This document shows, in pieces, positions 9,612 to 21,100 of a stretch of DNA of 24,950 nt (its first letter is position 1; each line of letters begins with the position of its first letter). The position numbers and the translations under genes were made by a program. Source of the stretch: Paraglomus occultum (Eukaryota > Glomeromycota > Glomeromycetes > Paraglomerales > Paraglomeraceae); assembly GCA_910592205.1 (NCBI GenBank), contig CAJVPJ010000443.1:1-24950 (forward strand), given 5' to 3'. The notes beneath the pieces were generated by a model that was not told the DNA's origin, made no database searches, and saw only the letters and a program-made list of their open reading frames with translations.

Positions 9612-11643
9612 ATGGATTACAAAAGTGCAACTTACAAAGAAGAGAAAGTATTATGGGTAACCGGACACACTGGAGGGACGATGTGGGAGATAAATATGGT
9701 TACTGGGGTCATGTTGGTATGTATCAGCAAAACTCGTGTTCATGACCATTATCATTTTCAGGTATTTCAAAACTCACCACGTTTAAAATCGGGTTGTCTT
9801 TTCCCCAAGTGTTCATACGTTCTCTGGTCAGCCTTGATCAAATACACACAGATTTCTACACGAGTATATTCCTCGACTCTACAAACACTTTTATTTGAAT
9901 TTCTAGTTTTAGTGTTTCCGAGTTTGTTGGCATGTACTCTATTGTCGTCATATGCATTTTACATCAATGTGGCCTTGATCTCGGCGGCGGTATGGATAGT
10001 CCGTGCGTGCCCGCCAGCAGAAAACCAGGAAACTAAAAAGAAAAGCAAATGGCAAAAGGATTCTGACAATGACGAGTTGGATGAACTTTTGGTTGTCGAG
10101 GGTGAGAAGGCCGCAAAGTCTAGTAATAATAAGGATCACTTGGTACATGGAACGAGAAAACCGTTCCTGAGCGTCTATAGGGCTGGTATTATGATTCTCA
10201 CTTGTATTGCGATATTGGCTGTCGATTTTACTGTATTCCCCAGGCGATTTGCAAAAGTCGAAACGTTTGGGACGTCTCTGGTATGATCTGGGTACTTTAA
10301 TTTGATCTGATCTGATCTTTTTTTATTCCGTCTTTTTTTCTCTGTGCTGCGTTGCCTAGTGTTACGTTGGTTGCTAGTTCTCCCCAAATGGAACAAAGAT
10401 AACAATTTACGATCGATCGTTCGTTCGATCGATTATGACTGTTGTTCTAATAGATGGATCTTGGTGTTGGCTCGTTCGTATTCTCGGCTGGAATAGTCGC
10501 GGCAAAACCTTTTCTAAAACGTCCTGAAAACCGATTCAAGCCTCTCGGAGGTCAGCTCGTAAACGCATGCAAACATGCGTTTCCACTTTTTGTCCTGGGA
10601 TTTGCTCGATTGATCGCCGTCAAAGGAGTCGATTATCAAGAACACGTCTCTGAATATGGGGTGCATTGGAACTTTTTCTTTACTCTTGCGTTTTTGCCAA
10701 TATTTATTACCCTATGTCGAGCAGTAGAAAGGTACGCGAGATTTGCAGTGGTCGGGCTGGTTATAATCGGAGGTAAGGAAAACTGTATATAGAGTGTTAC
10801 CATCACCCCGTTGGTTTTTTGTCATGTTCTCATCTGTCGATGCATTATATAGTTTATCAATTAGCGTTATCGAAACTTGGACTCGAGGAATATATTCAGA
10901 ATGCGCCACGAACAGATTTAATCAGCGCCAACAAGGAGGGAATTTTCAGCTTCTTTGGTAAGTGTAATAGGGATCGATTGATAATCTTGCGTCTCTTATG
11001 TTGAACTTGGACCTATTACTTATGCCAAATCCTATTAACTATTATTTCAAGGTTATCTGGCCATATTTATTTTTGCGTTTGATACGGGTCATTATATCCT
11101 TCCAGCCGATCCCTACTATGCTTTCCGTCAGAACCGCAAACCAAGCTTAAGACCCAAACAAAGAAAGCTTGCCATGATTCTGTTTTCATGTGCGATATTA
11201 TGGTGCGTCGGTTTCATGGTGGTTCTCGTGTACGGTATTCAAGTGTCCAGACAAATGGCCAATATTAGTTATGTATTCTGGGTTGCTGTCTACAATACTG
11301 GGTTCTTGTGGTTGTTTCAATCTGTAGAATTAATGTTTTTTGACAGATATTGGGTAAAAGAGGGTATATATGTACCTCACATTATAGAAGCTTTTAATAC
11401 AAATGGGTTGGCGGTTTTTATACTGGTAAGCATGAGTAACGTGTTTGAGGCGATGCCTTTCTCGATAAAACTAACTTTTTATTTTGCGACTAGGCAAATC
11501 TGTTAACCGGGTTGATTAACCTGACAATAAGGACATTATATGCATCTACTATTGTAGCCGAGTCAATAATTTGTGGATACATGTTTACACTCTCATTTGT
11601 AGCTATTTTGTGGTGGAAAAAAGGTTGGGTACTAAAAATTTGA
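9612..11643 (+). CDS. GWT1: GPI-anchor inositol acyltransferase (GWT1 / PIG-W), 6 exons
   Basis: ER membrane enzyme that acylates the inositol of GlcN-PI, an early step of GPI-anchor synthesis needed for cell-wall mannoproteins. Exons: 9612-9716, 9810-10280, 10454-10772, 10853-10957, 11052-11425 and 11494-11643, with GT..AG junctions and a 1524-nt total (507 residues plus TGA), close to the family length. Family signatures are in order: MDYK start, [39 protein letters not shown] joined across an intron to [29 protein letters not shown], and a C-terminal [13 protein letters not shown]. Roughly a dozen hydrophobic spans are visible. A charged, low-complexity cytosolic loop (Lys, Asp and Glu rich, about 10025-10140) follows the early spans. 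The first intron (9717-9809) stays open in frame, so an unspliced reading would wrongly insert 31 residues. Intact, no lesions. Confidence 0.97.
10412..10433 (+). repeat. Perfect 8-bp inverted repeat in GWT1 intron 2
   Basis: ATCGATCG (10412-10419) and CGATCGAT (10426-10433) flank the six-base loop TTCGTT. It lies 20 bases before the acceptor AG at 10452-10453, just upstream of a branch-point-like CTAAT at about 10447. It could fold in the pre-mRNA close to the 3' splice site. It may also be a chance expansion of GATC/GTTC. Confidence 0.7.
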
Positions 11644-12467
11644 AATTATTTGTTATAGACGATATAGACTTGAATTCTAAAGAGGTAAATAGAACTCGGA
11701 AAACTTTCAACGTTTGATCAAGAGGAATCTGAGTATTATGTCTGCCTTTACGAATTGATTCAAACCCCTGTGTTAATACTAAGCACCCGGACACTAACGC
11801 TAACGAACATTCCAGCAGCAATAGTATAGAGAGCTTGCTGCAAAAAGCTAGTCCAACTGGAAATACGTACCAATTAATGTCTTTTTAATTTTGTAATTGG
11901 AGCATCTTGTAACAAGCCCAGACAAATGCCACTGTATATTAACTGATTATTTTCTTTGAAGGTGGGGGTGAAAAAAATGAGTGGTTTTGGGAGGACAAAA
12001 TCGAATTAAAGTGTATGGTATATAAACGGGCTTCATTCAATTGAACGGATCACTGTATATTGACTTTAGAATGTTTCCATAATTTAATCAAGAAGTCTCG
12101 AGCCTTCGGTATTCCGTCTGGGATCGCTACTACTTGACGCCATGTCGCAGAAGTGGGACTGTGAACCCTTCTGCGTTTTCGCATATCGACTTGATAATTA
12201 GTTGCGAAGGGGAAAAGTACGCGTTAAGGTTGAATCAGCAGCAGCGATAGTTTTCGTTTCTGGCTCAATGCTCACATGCAATTGGAACAATTCTTATCAC
12301 AACTTCCTGCAATTATGAAAATTAGATCGAGAGAACATCGCATGGCTGCCTCGCATTACACCCCTGGTTGAAATCGTACAACTAGAAGATTTATATTGTG
12401 GCGCATAAAAAATTTGAATCCATACAATTGGTTGTGGCGCATAGGTTCACTTTGCCTGTGGGAATTC
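11644..12467. other. Intergenic region between GWT1 and the SNAP43-like gene
   Basis: About 820 bases, same-strand genes on both sides, so it holds the GWT1 3' UTR and the promoter of the next gene. A minus-strand frame without an ATG (about 11893-11603) is hydrophobic but overlaps the last GWT1 exon, and I do not call it. A short imperfect hairpin with GCAGAAG/CTTCTGC arms sits near 12147-12173. Confidence 0.4.
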
Positions 12468-13977
12468 ATGATGACCGACGAGCACATAACTATTGGCAAT
12501 GAACGCGTCAAGAGAAAAGCACTCGAACAAGACATTCGGCTGTTAATTGAGGGCTATGTGGAGGTTCGTTAATAAGTTTCAACCAACGTACTCTATACAG
12601 TACCCGACTATTTTTTTAACCAGAGTTTGTCCATCAGAAGTCTTCAACCGACTACGCAACCTTCAACCAAGTCTGGACGAATTTGCAATTCTCTTTGATA
12701 CACTTTGTCTGCCCAGAAAAATCAGGTCGAGAGCTTTTCATGCAATGTCTCTATCAGATAACTTTATGTAAGTTTTTTACTGTTTAGACACTAATCTACC
12801 GGTAATTAGTTACGACGTTAACAATGAAACAGCCCATTATGACACAGCGAATTGCTTGGAAACTCGACTCGCCGTGCTGTTTACGTTGTATCTTCTTTAT
12901 TTCACACAACCAGAAGCCTTTTTCCGCGTAAAGATTCGCTTATCACCAAGTAAGATTTTAATACCTCTAAAAGATACACGTCGATTTGTGCATTATACTC
13001 GATGCTTTTTTTTTTACCTTCACTTAGCAATGTGGCAGGCCTTGTATGGGCTATACGAGTACTGTAAACAGAACGAATTGGAAGATGCAGCGTTCGTGTA
13101 TAAGAAACTCAGAACGTCTCAAGCATTTGTGTTTGTAGCAGTTGCGGATCCGTGCGGCGAATTCGGCAACATAATGACAGACGTTGATCCCAAAAAGTAT
13201 GTTTATAACTTACGAGTCTATGCGAGACCGAACGGATTTAACACGACAAAACTCTTTGTAGGCATGCGTTCCACGAGTTTAATTCAATAACAGAGCATAT
13301 CAGGACCTTTTCACTAGTGAGTCTCTCTGCCATGACCTACCCGTGTGTTGTTCCAGTACAGTACAGATATAGAGTTAATTAATCGTGATTAGGATGCCTC
13401 TGATTGTCATGAAAACCTAGATAAACTAGAAGAAATCTCCAAACAGTATTACAAGAACAAACATCAAATAGCAGATACTCCTTTAGCAAAGCGAGTCGCA
13501 CAAGAAGTATCGCGTCAAATGACAAGATCTTACGACGGCCCAGTTGATTTCGCACATGTCGTTTCACCTTTATCCGCTTCCGAGGAGTATTTGTTGAATG
13601 GTTTACGATCCAAGCTCGCACGACTTGGAGAGAACCGCGAATCCGTTCTACTTAGAGCGAGCGAGGCTTTGAAAGAAGAGCTGTTGACCAGCAATGATAA
13701 CCAGACAAGGACGGAAACGGACGGTACCGCAAATACTAGAGAAGCACGATCTGAAGAAGAACAGGTTTGGAGTTTGAAAATTTTGATGTGGATAAATTGC
13801 GTAAAATTGGAGACTTGAAATAGACAGTCATTTAATGTGTTATATATCTATCTATTGATTTTTGAATAGAGGACGTCGTTTGATATTCGAAACAACATTA
13901 GGGCGCAAACGTTTTCTGATCGAGCCTTCATATCCCCAGCAATACGCGCAATGTATAGGACTAGTACGAATAGGTGA
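12468..13977 (+). CDS. snRNA-activating complex subunit, SNAP43 / SNAPC1-like
   Basis: Likely subunit of SNAPc, which binds the proximal sequence element of snRNA promoters for RNA polymerases II and III. Exon model: about 12468-12567, 12626-12767, 12810-12949, 13028-13196, 13294-about 13345, about 13396-13764 and 13870-13977. The diagnostic SNAP43 core is clear: LETRLAVLFTLYLLYFTQPE, then FRVKIRLSP spliced to TMWQALYGLYEYCKQNELED, then AAFVYKKLRTSQAFVFVAV. This matches the family order of a helical Leu/Tyr block, TQP, KIRL, W and kL..s.AF. The upstream part (EVFNRLRNLQPSLDEFAILF then DTLCLPRKIRSRAFHAMS) matches the usual N-terminal region. The C-terminal exon (DNLDKLEEISKQYY-like, then charged helices) is divergent. 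The start is the first of two in-frame ATGs. The first donor (12564 or 12568) and the ends of the fifth exon are uncertain. Intron 2 is only 42 nt. Confidence 0.8.
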
Positions 13978-16253
13978 AAAAGTATCGGAAGATGAGTGGC
14001 TATACCAAATACGATCAGGACCTCGTTTGCATTGCGTCATACTACACTGTAATCATGTCATGCATGGTCCTGGGACCTATAGAAAAAGTGCATGGCCGTA
14101 AAATCGTTAAATGTTTTATTTAATAGTATAAAAGTAAGCAAGTAAATGATAACAAAAGTGAGAAAAAATAGAGGAGAAATAATTGGACAAAAAAGGAATA
14201 CTTACTCTAGATAAATAATCATACTACTGTAGTTTTGTTTGAACAAAACATTCCTCTTTTAAAGGAAAATAAACTATTTATTTATCTGTTGCAAATAACT
14301 ATATAAATCGACTTGGATTAACAATTTGTTTGTTTGTGCGGTCGTTCTGTCCCAATCTTATCAGCCTTTATTGGATAACTGTTGTTCATCGTTAATAGCA
14401 TTATCAGCTCTATCGTCTATTACAGCCTCGGTTACCACAGCCCACTCGACTGCATTGGAATGGAAATTTTACGAGATGCGTCTTTGACACAAACATTTTC
14501 TACAAGTTGACTTGTCCGCTCAATTTGCAAATGCTGCCTGTAATTCGTCTTCTTCAATTGACAAGAAGAAACCTTATTCGTAAACGTCCATTGCGTCCAA
14601 TGTGTTTTCAGTGTTGTAACGAGTGATTTGTGAGTTTCCCATTACATTGTACGAGCATCATTATCGTGTTAGGGTCTCTGACACCAATTAAGAAAAGAGT
14701 GATGCTAACACAAACATTACAACCAAAGCATGCGCTCCTAATAATAATAATAAGATAACTTTAAAACGCCACGCAAATCGACTTGGCAAAATTACGGTAT
14801 CGTCTTGATTGTGATTAACGTTCAGCTTTTTTCCCCCAAGTTATTCATCTTTTGCTACCACAATGTTACATGCTTATTTAATACTGCACCAGGGAAATAT
14901 CGAATTGCTCTTTAAAATTACGCGTCGCCGAGAGAGGATATGAGAGTGTGTTTGTCTAAATATTATTTACATGTTCAGGGGAGAAAAAAAAGACAAGTCA
15001 ATTAATAGGTTTGCTTTAATTGTAGAACTTTTAATTGTAAAGCGCGTCAAATAATCGCATCTCATAGTTTCTATCTAATCTTGAGTCTTACTAATCGTTT
15101 GTTGCCGTCATTACCTCCCGGTCCGTGAATAAACATGGTCATATGCCAAGGTTCCACCTCCTTCATTTACGAAATGGTCACGATCGCATTAGTCATACTG
15201 ATAACGGATAAATATCGTTACATAAGGGATACGCGTAAGCAAATCCATGATGAAGGGGGCTTGGCACTGACGCTACTTTAAACTGACTTTGGAAATGATT
15301 GGTGCGGTTTTACAAATAAACTTTTTATTCTCGGGTCAAAAATTACCAAAACTGACCGGTTTTTCAGCTGAATATGAACTCGATGTGCACTCACTGGGAC
15401 TGTTATCTTCATCAAGACTTGAACGGTATGTCTATCACGATCATACATCCTGTCCATCACATGCGGACTATGCTCTATGCTGTGCTAATCACAACCATTC
15501 AACGTTAACCCGCAGATTATAAATTTAAACATGCCCACCCGTTAACGTAAAAAGTCGGTATTACGGCCATAAATAGAAACGTTCTTTTGAGTGTTCTTGA
15601 AATTGCATTCATAAATAGAAAAAGGCCGTTGCGAATGTGTCGTGGGTCGTCCCATTGGAGATTTGTGGCCGAGTCCCCCTTGCAATGGGAATCACATGGA
15701 GGATAGAGTTCGTGCACGTGCATCTATCTTCTAGTGTAACTTAATATAACGATTATTCATCAAAAGATTAGCTGATAACAAATAATGTTTTTATTACACG
15801 GCAAAATTTCGGGGAAATCCTTATTACTCCTTATCTCGATTTCGGAATAATAATTTTTTTCTGGAAACTCCCTGAGGCATACGTAATGATAGCATTTGTC
15901 ATAGATATCCTCAAGCGCCCAGTATTAGATCCTATTAACTTGTTTCGGAAATTTCTTGATTTGGTGTTCAGTTTGCCAACTATTTCTGTTTCATTGAAAT
16001 TAGAAAGACGTCAATCACTATAGTGATGATCAGTCTATTGTCGTAAAACCATACCATGTTGGAATGATTGTAATGCTTGTTGGCTTATTAAACAGGAATT
16101 GCTCAAATCTCAAGTTGAATGACGCCATCGGATGGTGATATGATTGGTCGTCGATCAATAAATTTTTTGCTTTGAAGATCAAACACGTAACAAAAAAAAA
16201 ACTGGGTTAGATTTTGGGAACAAAGATTTGTCATGTATGACAAGAAAAAAATA
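13978..16253. other. Intergenic region, 2.3 kb
   Basis: No gene that I can support. It contains an ATA/TAA-rich stretch near 14741-14752, a frame open from about 14397 to 14625 that has no usable start, and a GCACGTGC palindrome (15714-15721) about 650 bases before the PAPS reductase start. CACGTG is the Cbf1-type site that controls sulfur genes in yeast, but at this distance the link is only suggestive. Confidence 0.45.
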
Positions 16254-16260
16254 TATAAAA
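16251..16260 (+). promoter_or_regulatory. Putative TATA element of the PAPS reductase gene
   Basis: A TATATAAAA-like sequence about 110 bases upstream of the ATG at 16369, followed by an A-rich leader. Position and sequence suit a core promoter. In AT-rich DNA the chance rate is high. Confidence 0.35.
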
Positions 16261-16368
16261 GTAAAGGAACCGATTCAGAACCCAGCAAAGAAACGACTGA
16301 ACTTAACGACAACAAAGCCACGAAAAATCTTTATCTCTTAGCTTATTCCCATCGAATCTGATCATACA

Positions 16369-17615
16369 ATGGCACCCAACTCTCAAAACTTCGTCGAAGA
16401 ACCCGTGGCAGAGACCCCTCTATTCACAAAGGAACACCTCGAGTTTTTAAATGAAAGGTTGTCAAATCTCACACCGTTGCAAATAATAGAATGGGCCACT
16501 ATCACCATCCCTAATTTATATCAAACAACTGCGTTTGGTCTCTCTGGTAAATATTTCTACACTTGTCGCAAAGCGTAACATGGGAATTTTATAGATCCTG
16601 ACGGATTTGGAAATGGGTTATATACCGCTATCAGATGTTGTAATCATTTATGACAAATGAGGCAATTGTCAATAATCATCAACTATAGTTATAATCATCC
16701 GCAGAATTACTTCATTTCCAAATGTGTTTGCGTAATTACAATGGGCTTATATGTACTATTATTCTAGAATTTTCTTATAACCTATAATTTCGTCCTATTT
16801 GTAGGTTTAGTAATACTTGATATGATATCAAAAGTAAGCCTCGATCGTGCAGAGAAGAATGGAACTCAACCACAACATCTCGTTCCTCTGATATTTCTCG
16901 ACACTCTTTATCATTTCCCCGAAACCGTTGAATTGGCCCATCGTGCAGCCGCTCATTACAACGCACCTCTGAAAGTGTACAAGCCCGTCGGCTGTTCAAC
17001 GGCTGAAGACCTTGAGCGTATGCATGGGCAGAAATTATGGGAGACAGACGGGGACATTTATGATTATCTGGTTAAAGTAGAACCAGCCCAGAGAGCGTAC
17101 AAGGACAATAATGTGAAAGCAGTCATCACTGGCCGCAGGCGAAGTCAGAAGGGAGAAAGAGAAGCTCTTAGTATATTAGAGATAGAAAGGGGAACAGGAT
17201 TAGTAAAACTGAATCCCTTGGCCCACTGGGACTACCAGCGAGTCTGGACCTACATACGAGCTAATGAGGTGAGTAAACGAGTGTAACTTCCATTTAACTT
17301 GCTGTTTAGCACGTGGGAGTGGATATTTGGAATAGGGCTATTGTTAATAACGAGATGATTACGGTTTTACTAATAATTGCGTGCTTTTTTTGTTAGGTGC
17401 CGTACAATCCATTGATCGATCAAGGTTATCGCTCAATTGGCGATTGGCACAGCACAAAGCCTGTCTCAAATACAGCCAACGAACGCGCAGGACGATGGGA
17501 AGGACAGGCGAAGACAGAGTGCGGATTACACAAAGACTATTTTGAAATGCGAGCCGCGTTCCTTGCTGCAAGAGAGCGTAGAACTGGCCCGCTTGCAAGA
17601 CAAGTGACCGTGTAA
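16369..17615 (+). CDS. MET16: Phosphoadenylylsulfate (PAPS) reductase, 3 exons
   Basis: Reduces PAPS to sulfite and adenosine 3',5'-bisphosphate using thioredoxin, in cytosolic sulfate assimilation. Exons: 16369-16546, 16805-17268 and 17397-17615; 861 nt coding, 286 residues plus TAA, slightly longer than the roughly 260 of yeast. The PP-loop-type nucleotide-binding segment TTAFGLSGLVILDMI is split by the first intron. Further family blocks are LDTLYHFPETVELAH, GCSTAEDLERMHGQKLWETD, the basic sulfate-binding loop GRRRSQKGER (about residue 169), and NPLAHWDYQRVW...VPYNPLIDQGYRSIGDWHST. The catalytic ECGLH motif has its Cys near residue 256. The lack of the extra Cys pairs of APS reductases agrees with a PAPS-specific enzyme. 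ATG 16369 is the first in the open frame and gives a typical N-terminus. Intact. Confidence 0.96.
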
Positions 17616-17690
17616 ATAAATGGACACTTTAGTTTTTTTAAAAGTATTATAATGTAATGAAGATTATTTTGTAACACCACCAAACTACTA

Positions 17691-17696
17691 AATAAA
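17691..17696 (+). terminator. Candidate poly(A) signal of the PAPS reductase gene
   Basis: AATAAA 76 bases after the TAA. Another AATAAA overlaps the stop codon region at 17615-17620 but is too close to be likely. Confidence 0.4.
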
Positions 17697-17724
17697 CTGA
17701 AAGCAAGCAACTTTGAAACCAGTC

Positions 17725-18111
17725 ATGTTGGGTCTACCAGTTCAAGAAATTATACGGACAAGTAGCAGGAAAAGAAAAAGTTTGGCATTCATTGTTGCGG
17801 GAAGTTTCCATATTCGATTGGTTGGAATAATACCGGACCGTCAACACACAATTCCATCAATTTTATCGTTATCATCTCAGATTAACAATCATATCGCTTA
17901 TGCCCATGATAGATTCTACCGGTCCCATCTCATCTCCATCCCAATTTCCTTTCAAACCCCGTTTGCCATATCTCCAGATGCCAAGGATTGGAAAAGAGCA
18001 ATTAGTAATAATGCACGTTTTGGAACAATGCGCTTAATAATAACAACCACAGAAATAGCACATCAGCCTGTAACTCGTTCTTTGATTGATCGACTGACTG
18101 TATTCCATTAA
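17725..18111 (+). CDS. Unrecognised ORF of 128 codons, doubtful
   Basis: An open frame from ATG 17725 to a TAA ending at 18111, only about 110 bases after the PAPS reductase stop. It has a basic N-terminal part (RTSSRKRKS) followed by a mixed sequence without a family signature, signal peptide or membrane span. The spacing leaves little room for a promoter. AT-rich DNA nearby yields equally long chance frames on the other strand (18472-18891). I list it only because of its length. Confidence 0.15.
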   Translation: MLGLPVQEIIRTSSRKRKSLAFIVAGSFHIRLVGIIPDRQHTIPSILSLSSQINNHIAYAHDRFYRSHLISIPISFQTPFAISPDAKDWKRAISNNARFGTMRLIITTTEIAHQPVTRSLIDRLTVFH

Positions 18112-21100
18112 ATTTCATAGTTCATTTCCACACCCCCTCCCCAAAGTTGGTGATCGATACATATTTAGCATACGTACGACGAGGCATTTTTTTAGTTTCC
18201 AATAAACCTGCATGGGATCCGATGGGTCAATAACAAAATCTATATTGTGTGCACTTTAAAAAACTCTGATTTTTTCTTATCATTTCCCATCTAAGTTGTT
18301 TGTTTGTCTTTGTCCCGGATAGAGGCCCTTTTGTTTTTACCATGCTGGGCGTTCTTGCAATGCCGAATGATTGTGTGCCGAGTTTATTATTGAATTCAGA
18401 GCGTAGCCGTGGTGCGATGTTGTTATGACCGTAGCGTTTGGGTTGTGAAAAGTGCAAGAGAGAAACGGTTCTTAATCCAATACATTCACCACCCCTTCAT
18501 ATTTTGTGTTCCGGAAAATTCTCGCTCCTTTGTTAATCAGACACATGATAATGATTTGAAGATGATGTATTGTGATCGATCTAACCAACAAACGTTTAAT
18601 ATTAATATTGATATTAAGATTGGTCCCGTAACAGGAAGATTTTAAGGGGGTTAGTGCAGCACTATTATTATTGGTTAGTGATAATCGCAACAGCTCTTGT
18701 TGCTGCAGGTGGAAATGAAGAACACATTTTGAGTCTTTTTTTGAACCCTTGTGTGGCTGAATAAAAAAAAACAAAAGCCTTGCTTTAGGGCACAGCATGA
18801 CAATAAAATAAATAATACCATAGTAATTGTAAATTACCAAATACAGATAAATCAATTGATGCGTTATTTGAATTTTCATTATCACAAGCAATCGTTAAAT
18901 TTCCCTCCATCATTCCTGCCATTAGTATCAAGTTCTTTTTATATCGTGTTATCGAAAGGTAATTAATTGATTCGCGCACTACTTTATCCTAAACAATGCA
19001 ATCATTATCCTGTAACGTTACAAAACAGAACAACGTGTCGAAAGGCGTTTTGATACTGCATAAGGGGCGTAATGTTATGAAATGGCTTGTTCCTCACCCC
19101 TTCCAACACCACATCAACAATCAAATAATGCAATCACATGAATATGAAGAAAGTTTGTGATAACGTAATACTGAGATAACGTGCACACATGTTACGTGAC
19201 GTTTCGTGGATTATTTTTAAAGCGTAAACACACGTCCCACGAAGGTGGGCCTTATTCACGTAATCAATAAAGTTTCGTTTATATTGCGCTTTGCTTCAAA
19301 AGAAAAAGGCCGATTATCTCGTTAGTTGAGATCCATGATAGCGCCAAGGCAGTGTCCTAAAGCTGTCAAAGGGAGATCTTATGTAATATAACATAAAGCA
19401 TGTCTCAAAAATAATTGTGGTTTGCATGGAGAGACATTTCTCCATAAAGAAATTTTTTCTTTCTGTTTACGACATGATCATTAATTTATATAACATTTAC
19501 ATACCAGCCTTTACCTGCAGCCCAAATATGTAATTATAAGCTGCGACGAAAAAAAAAGAAATGAATGTAATTGTAAGGTATAGTTAAGCAAAAAAAAAAT
19601 TATTGAAGAGTTAAAGCAGTTCTGAATAGAGAAAATAAAAAGTTATTTTGTTGCCAGAATGTAATTAATATGATTCAGTCTGTCAAAATATGCTGTAAAG
19701 CGGCTTGTTAATCAAGTTTGGTATAATATTGATATATTAATATGTTGTGTTAGTTCAATTTTGTGTTCACAATTGCACTGTCATTATGCAAAGCCTCATT
19801 TAGCCGTCATAGTTATAGTGACTCGGATCTAATTTAACCGACCATAAATTAATACATGCTATTTCTATAAATTTAATCAACAGCGCATAATTAATAAATT
19901 ATTAATAAATATGCCCAGGAAACTGTTAAGATTATTTAGATAAGATTTATGATAAAACTGTACCAAGTCCATCAATCTCCGTTTTCGCTACGATTGGAAC
20001 TCGTTGTTAACTATCAATACCGTTGCTATGACTATAATCAGTTTGAATTGTTGAAATAGAAAAGACATGTAATTAATTAATTAATTAATTGTTATTATTA
20101 GTCCTCATAAAACATCTCAGCAATGCAATGGGCTTTCCGCTCTGCGAGAGTTACTTTCTAAGAGAGATATAGCGTTTATTACGTGTTCTTATTCTGCCTT
20201 TTTTAATTATTTGGACAAGAAAATACCAAAACGTACTATGTTAATGGTGGGTCAAAAAAAAAATCATAAACTTAGTGTTCAAAGTCAAATTGTTATCTGC
20301 TTTGATTGTTGGACATTAGTAAGGTTTACCAAATAAAACCCAGAAAGGCATATTTTGGGAGATGGGTTGAGTCTCAAGAGTTGATAAAAAATCATTAGAA
20401 TTGCTCTTGCTTCAAGACTGAAACCGAAAACGCATTACGTTCATTATTCTCCTTCATTGCTATGAAAGCCTGTGTATAATGGTCGCGAAATCTCTCAAAT
20501 GCGACTGGCTTATGTGTGACAAATAGACTTAACATCTTTCGACTAAATTATCTATACTGCATCTTTAAAGGTCCACCTTCGTTGCGCCTAATAAAGTACA
20601 CAAACTATCTCAAACTATATTTAGTATTAGCCGAAGATGTGGTGCATAACCACCTCCGCGCATTATTGTATTGCGAGTGACGGTGTGCTTCCATAACACG
20701 TCCTATGCTTCAAGTAACGTTCTGCGAAGGAGGCAAATTCAAAACAAATGTGGATGATGACTTTTAAAACAAGTAAGCGAGAAAGAAGGCGAGAAAAAGC
20801 ATGTGAGCTACTTGCTTGTTTATAGGAAGGCAAGTAAAGAGCATCGGCGAACTTTTTGTTCTCCCAGCAGCCGGTGTACAAGACTTCTTGTCGACTCGAC
20901 AGATGGGGTAACTTGGATGAGGAATCGCAACGCGCGTTAACATTTTTCCGATAAGGATTAAACTAAACTAGTTCCAAACAATTTTTCTCTGCTGGTCAAA
21001 AATCTTGTCAATTTTTCAATTTTCTATCATGGGGTACCCGGACTGATCGTCAGAAGGCAAGATGGAAGAAAAATTATGAGAAGAAAAAAAGTGTAGACCA

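Noticed and set aside
11603-11893. Hydrophobic minus-strand frame with Leu-rich sequence
   Set aside because: Has no ATG, overlaps the final GWT1 exon by about 40 bases, and no exon chain continues upstream.
13862-14101. Plus-strand ORF overlapping the last SNAP43-like exon
   Set aside because: The phase-0 splice from 13764 to 13870 puts the coding frame elsewhere (RTSFDIRNNIRAQTFSDRAF to TGA 13975-13977).
14397-14625. Plus-strand frame (HWNGNFTRCVFDTNIFYKL...) open for about 75 codons
   Set aside because: Has no start codon near its beginning, no convincing acceptor, no family signature and no flanking exon.
15289-15522. Plus-strand ORF MEMIGAVLQINFL...
   Set aside because: Short, no recognisable family, isolated in intergenic DNA, and an equally long frame lies on the other strand.
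18472-18891. 139-codon minus-strand ORF
   Set aside because: Composition (runs of Ile, Asn, His and Gln) is what AT-rich DNA gives by chance; no domain, and no neighbouring exon with matching phase.
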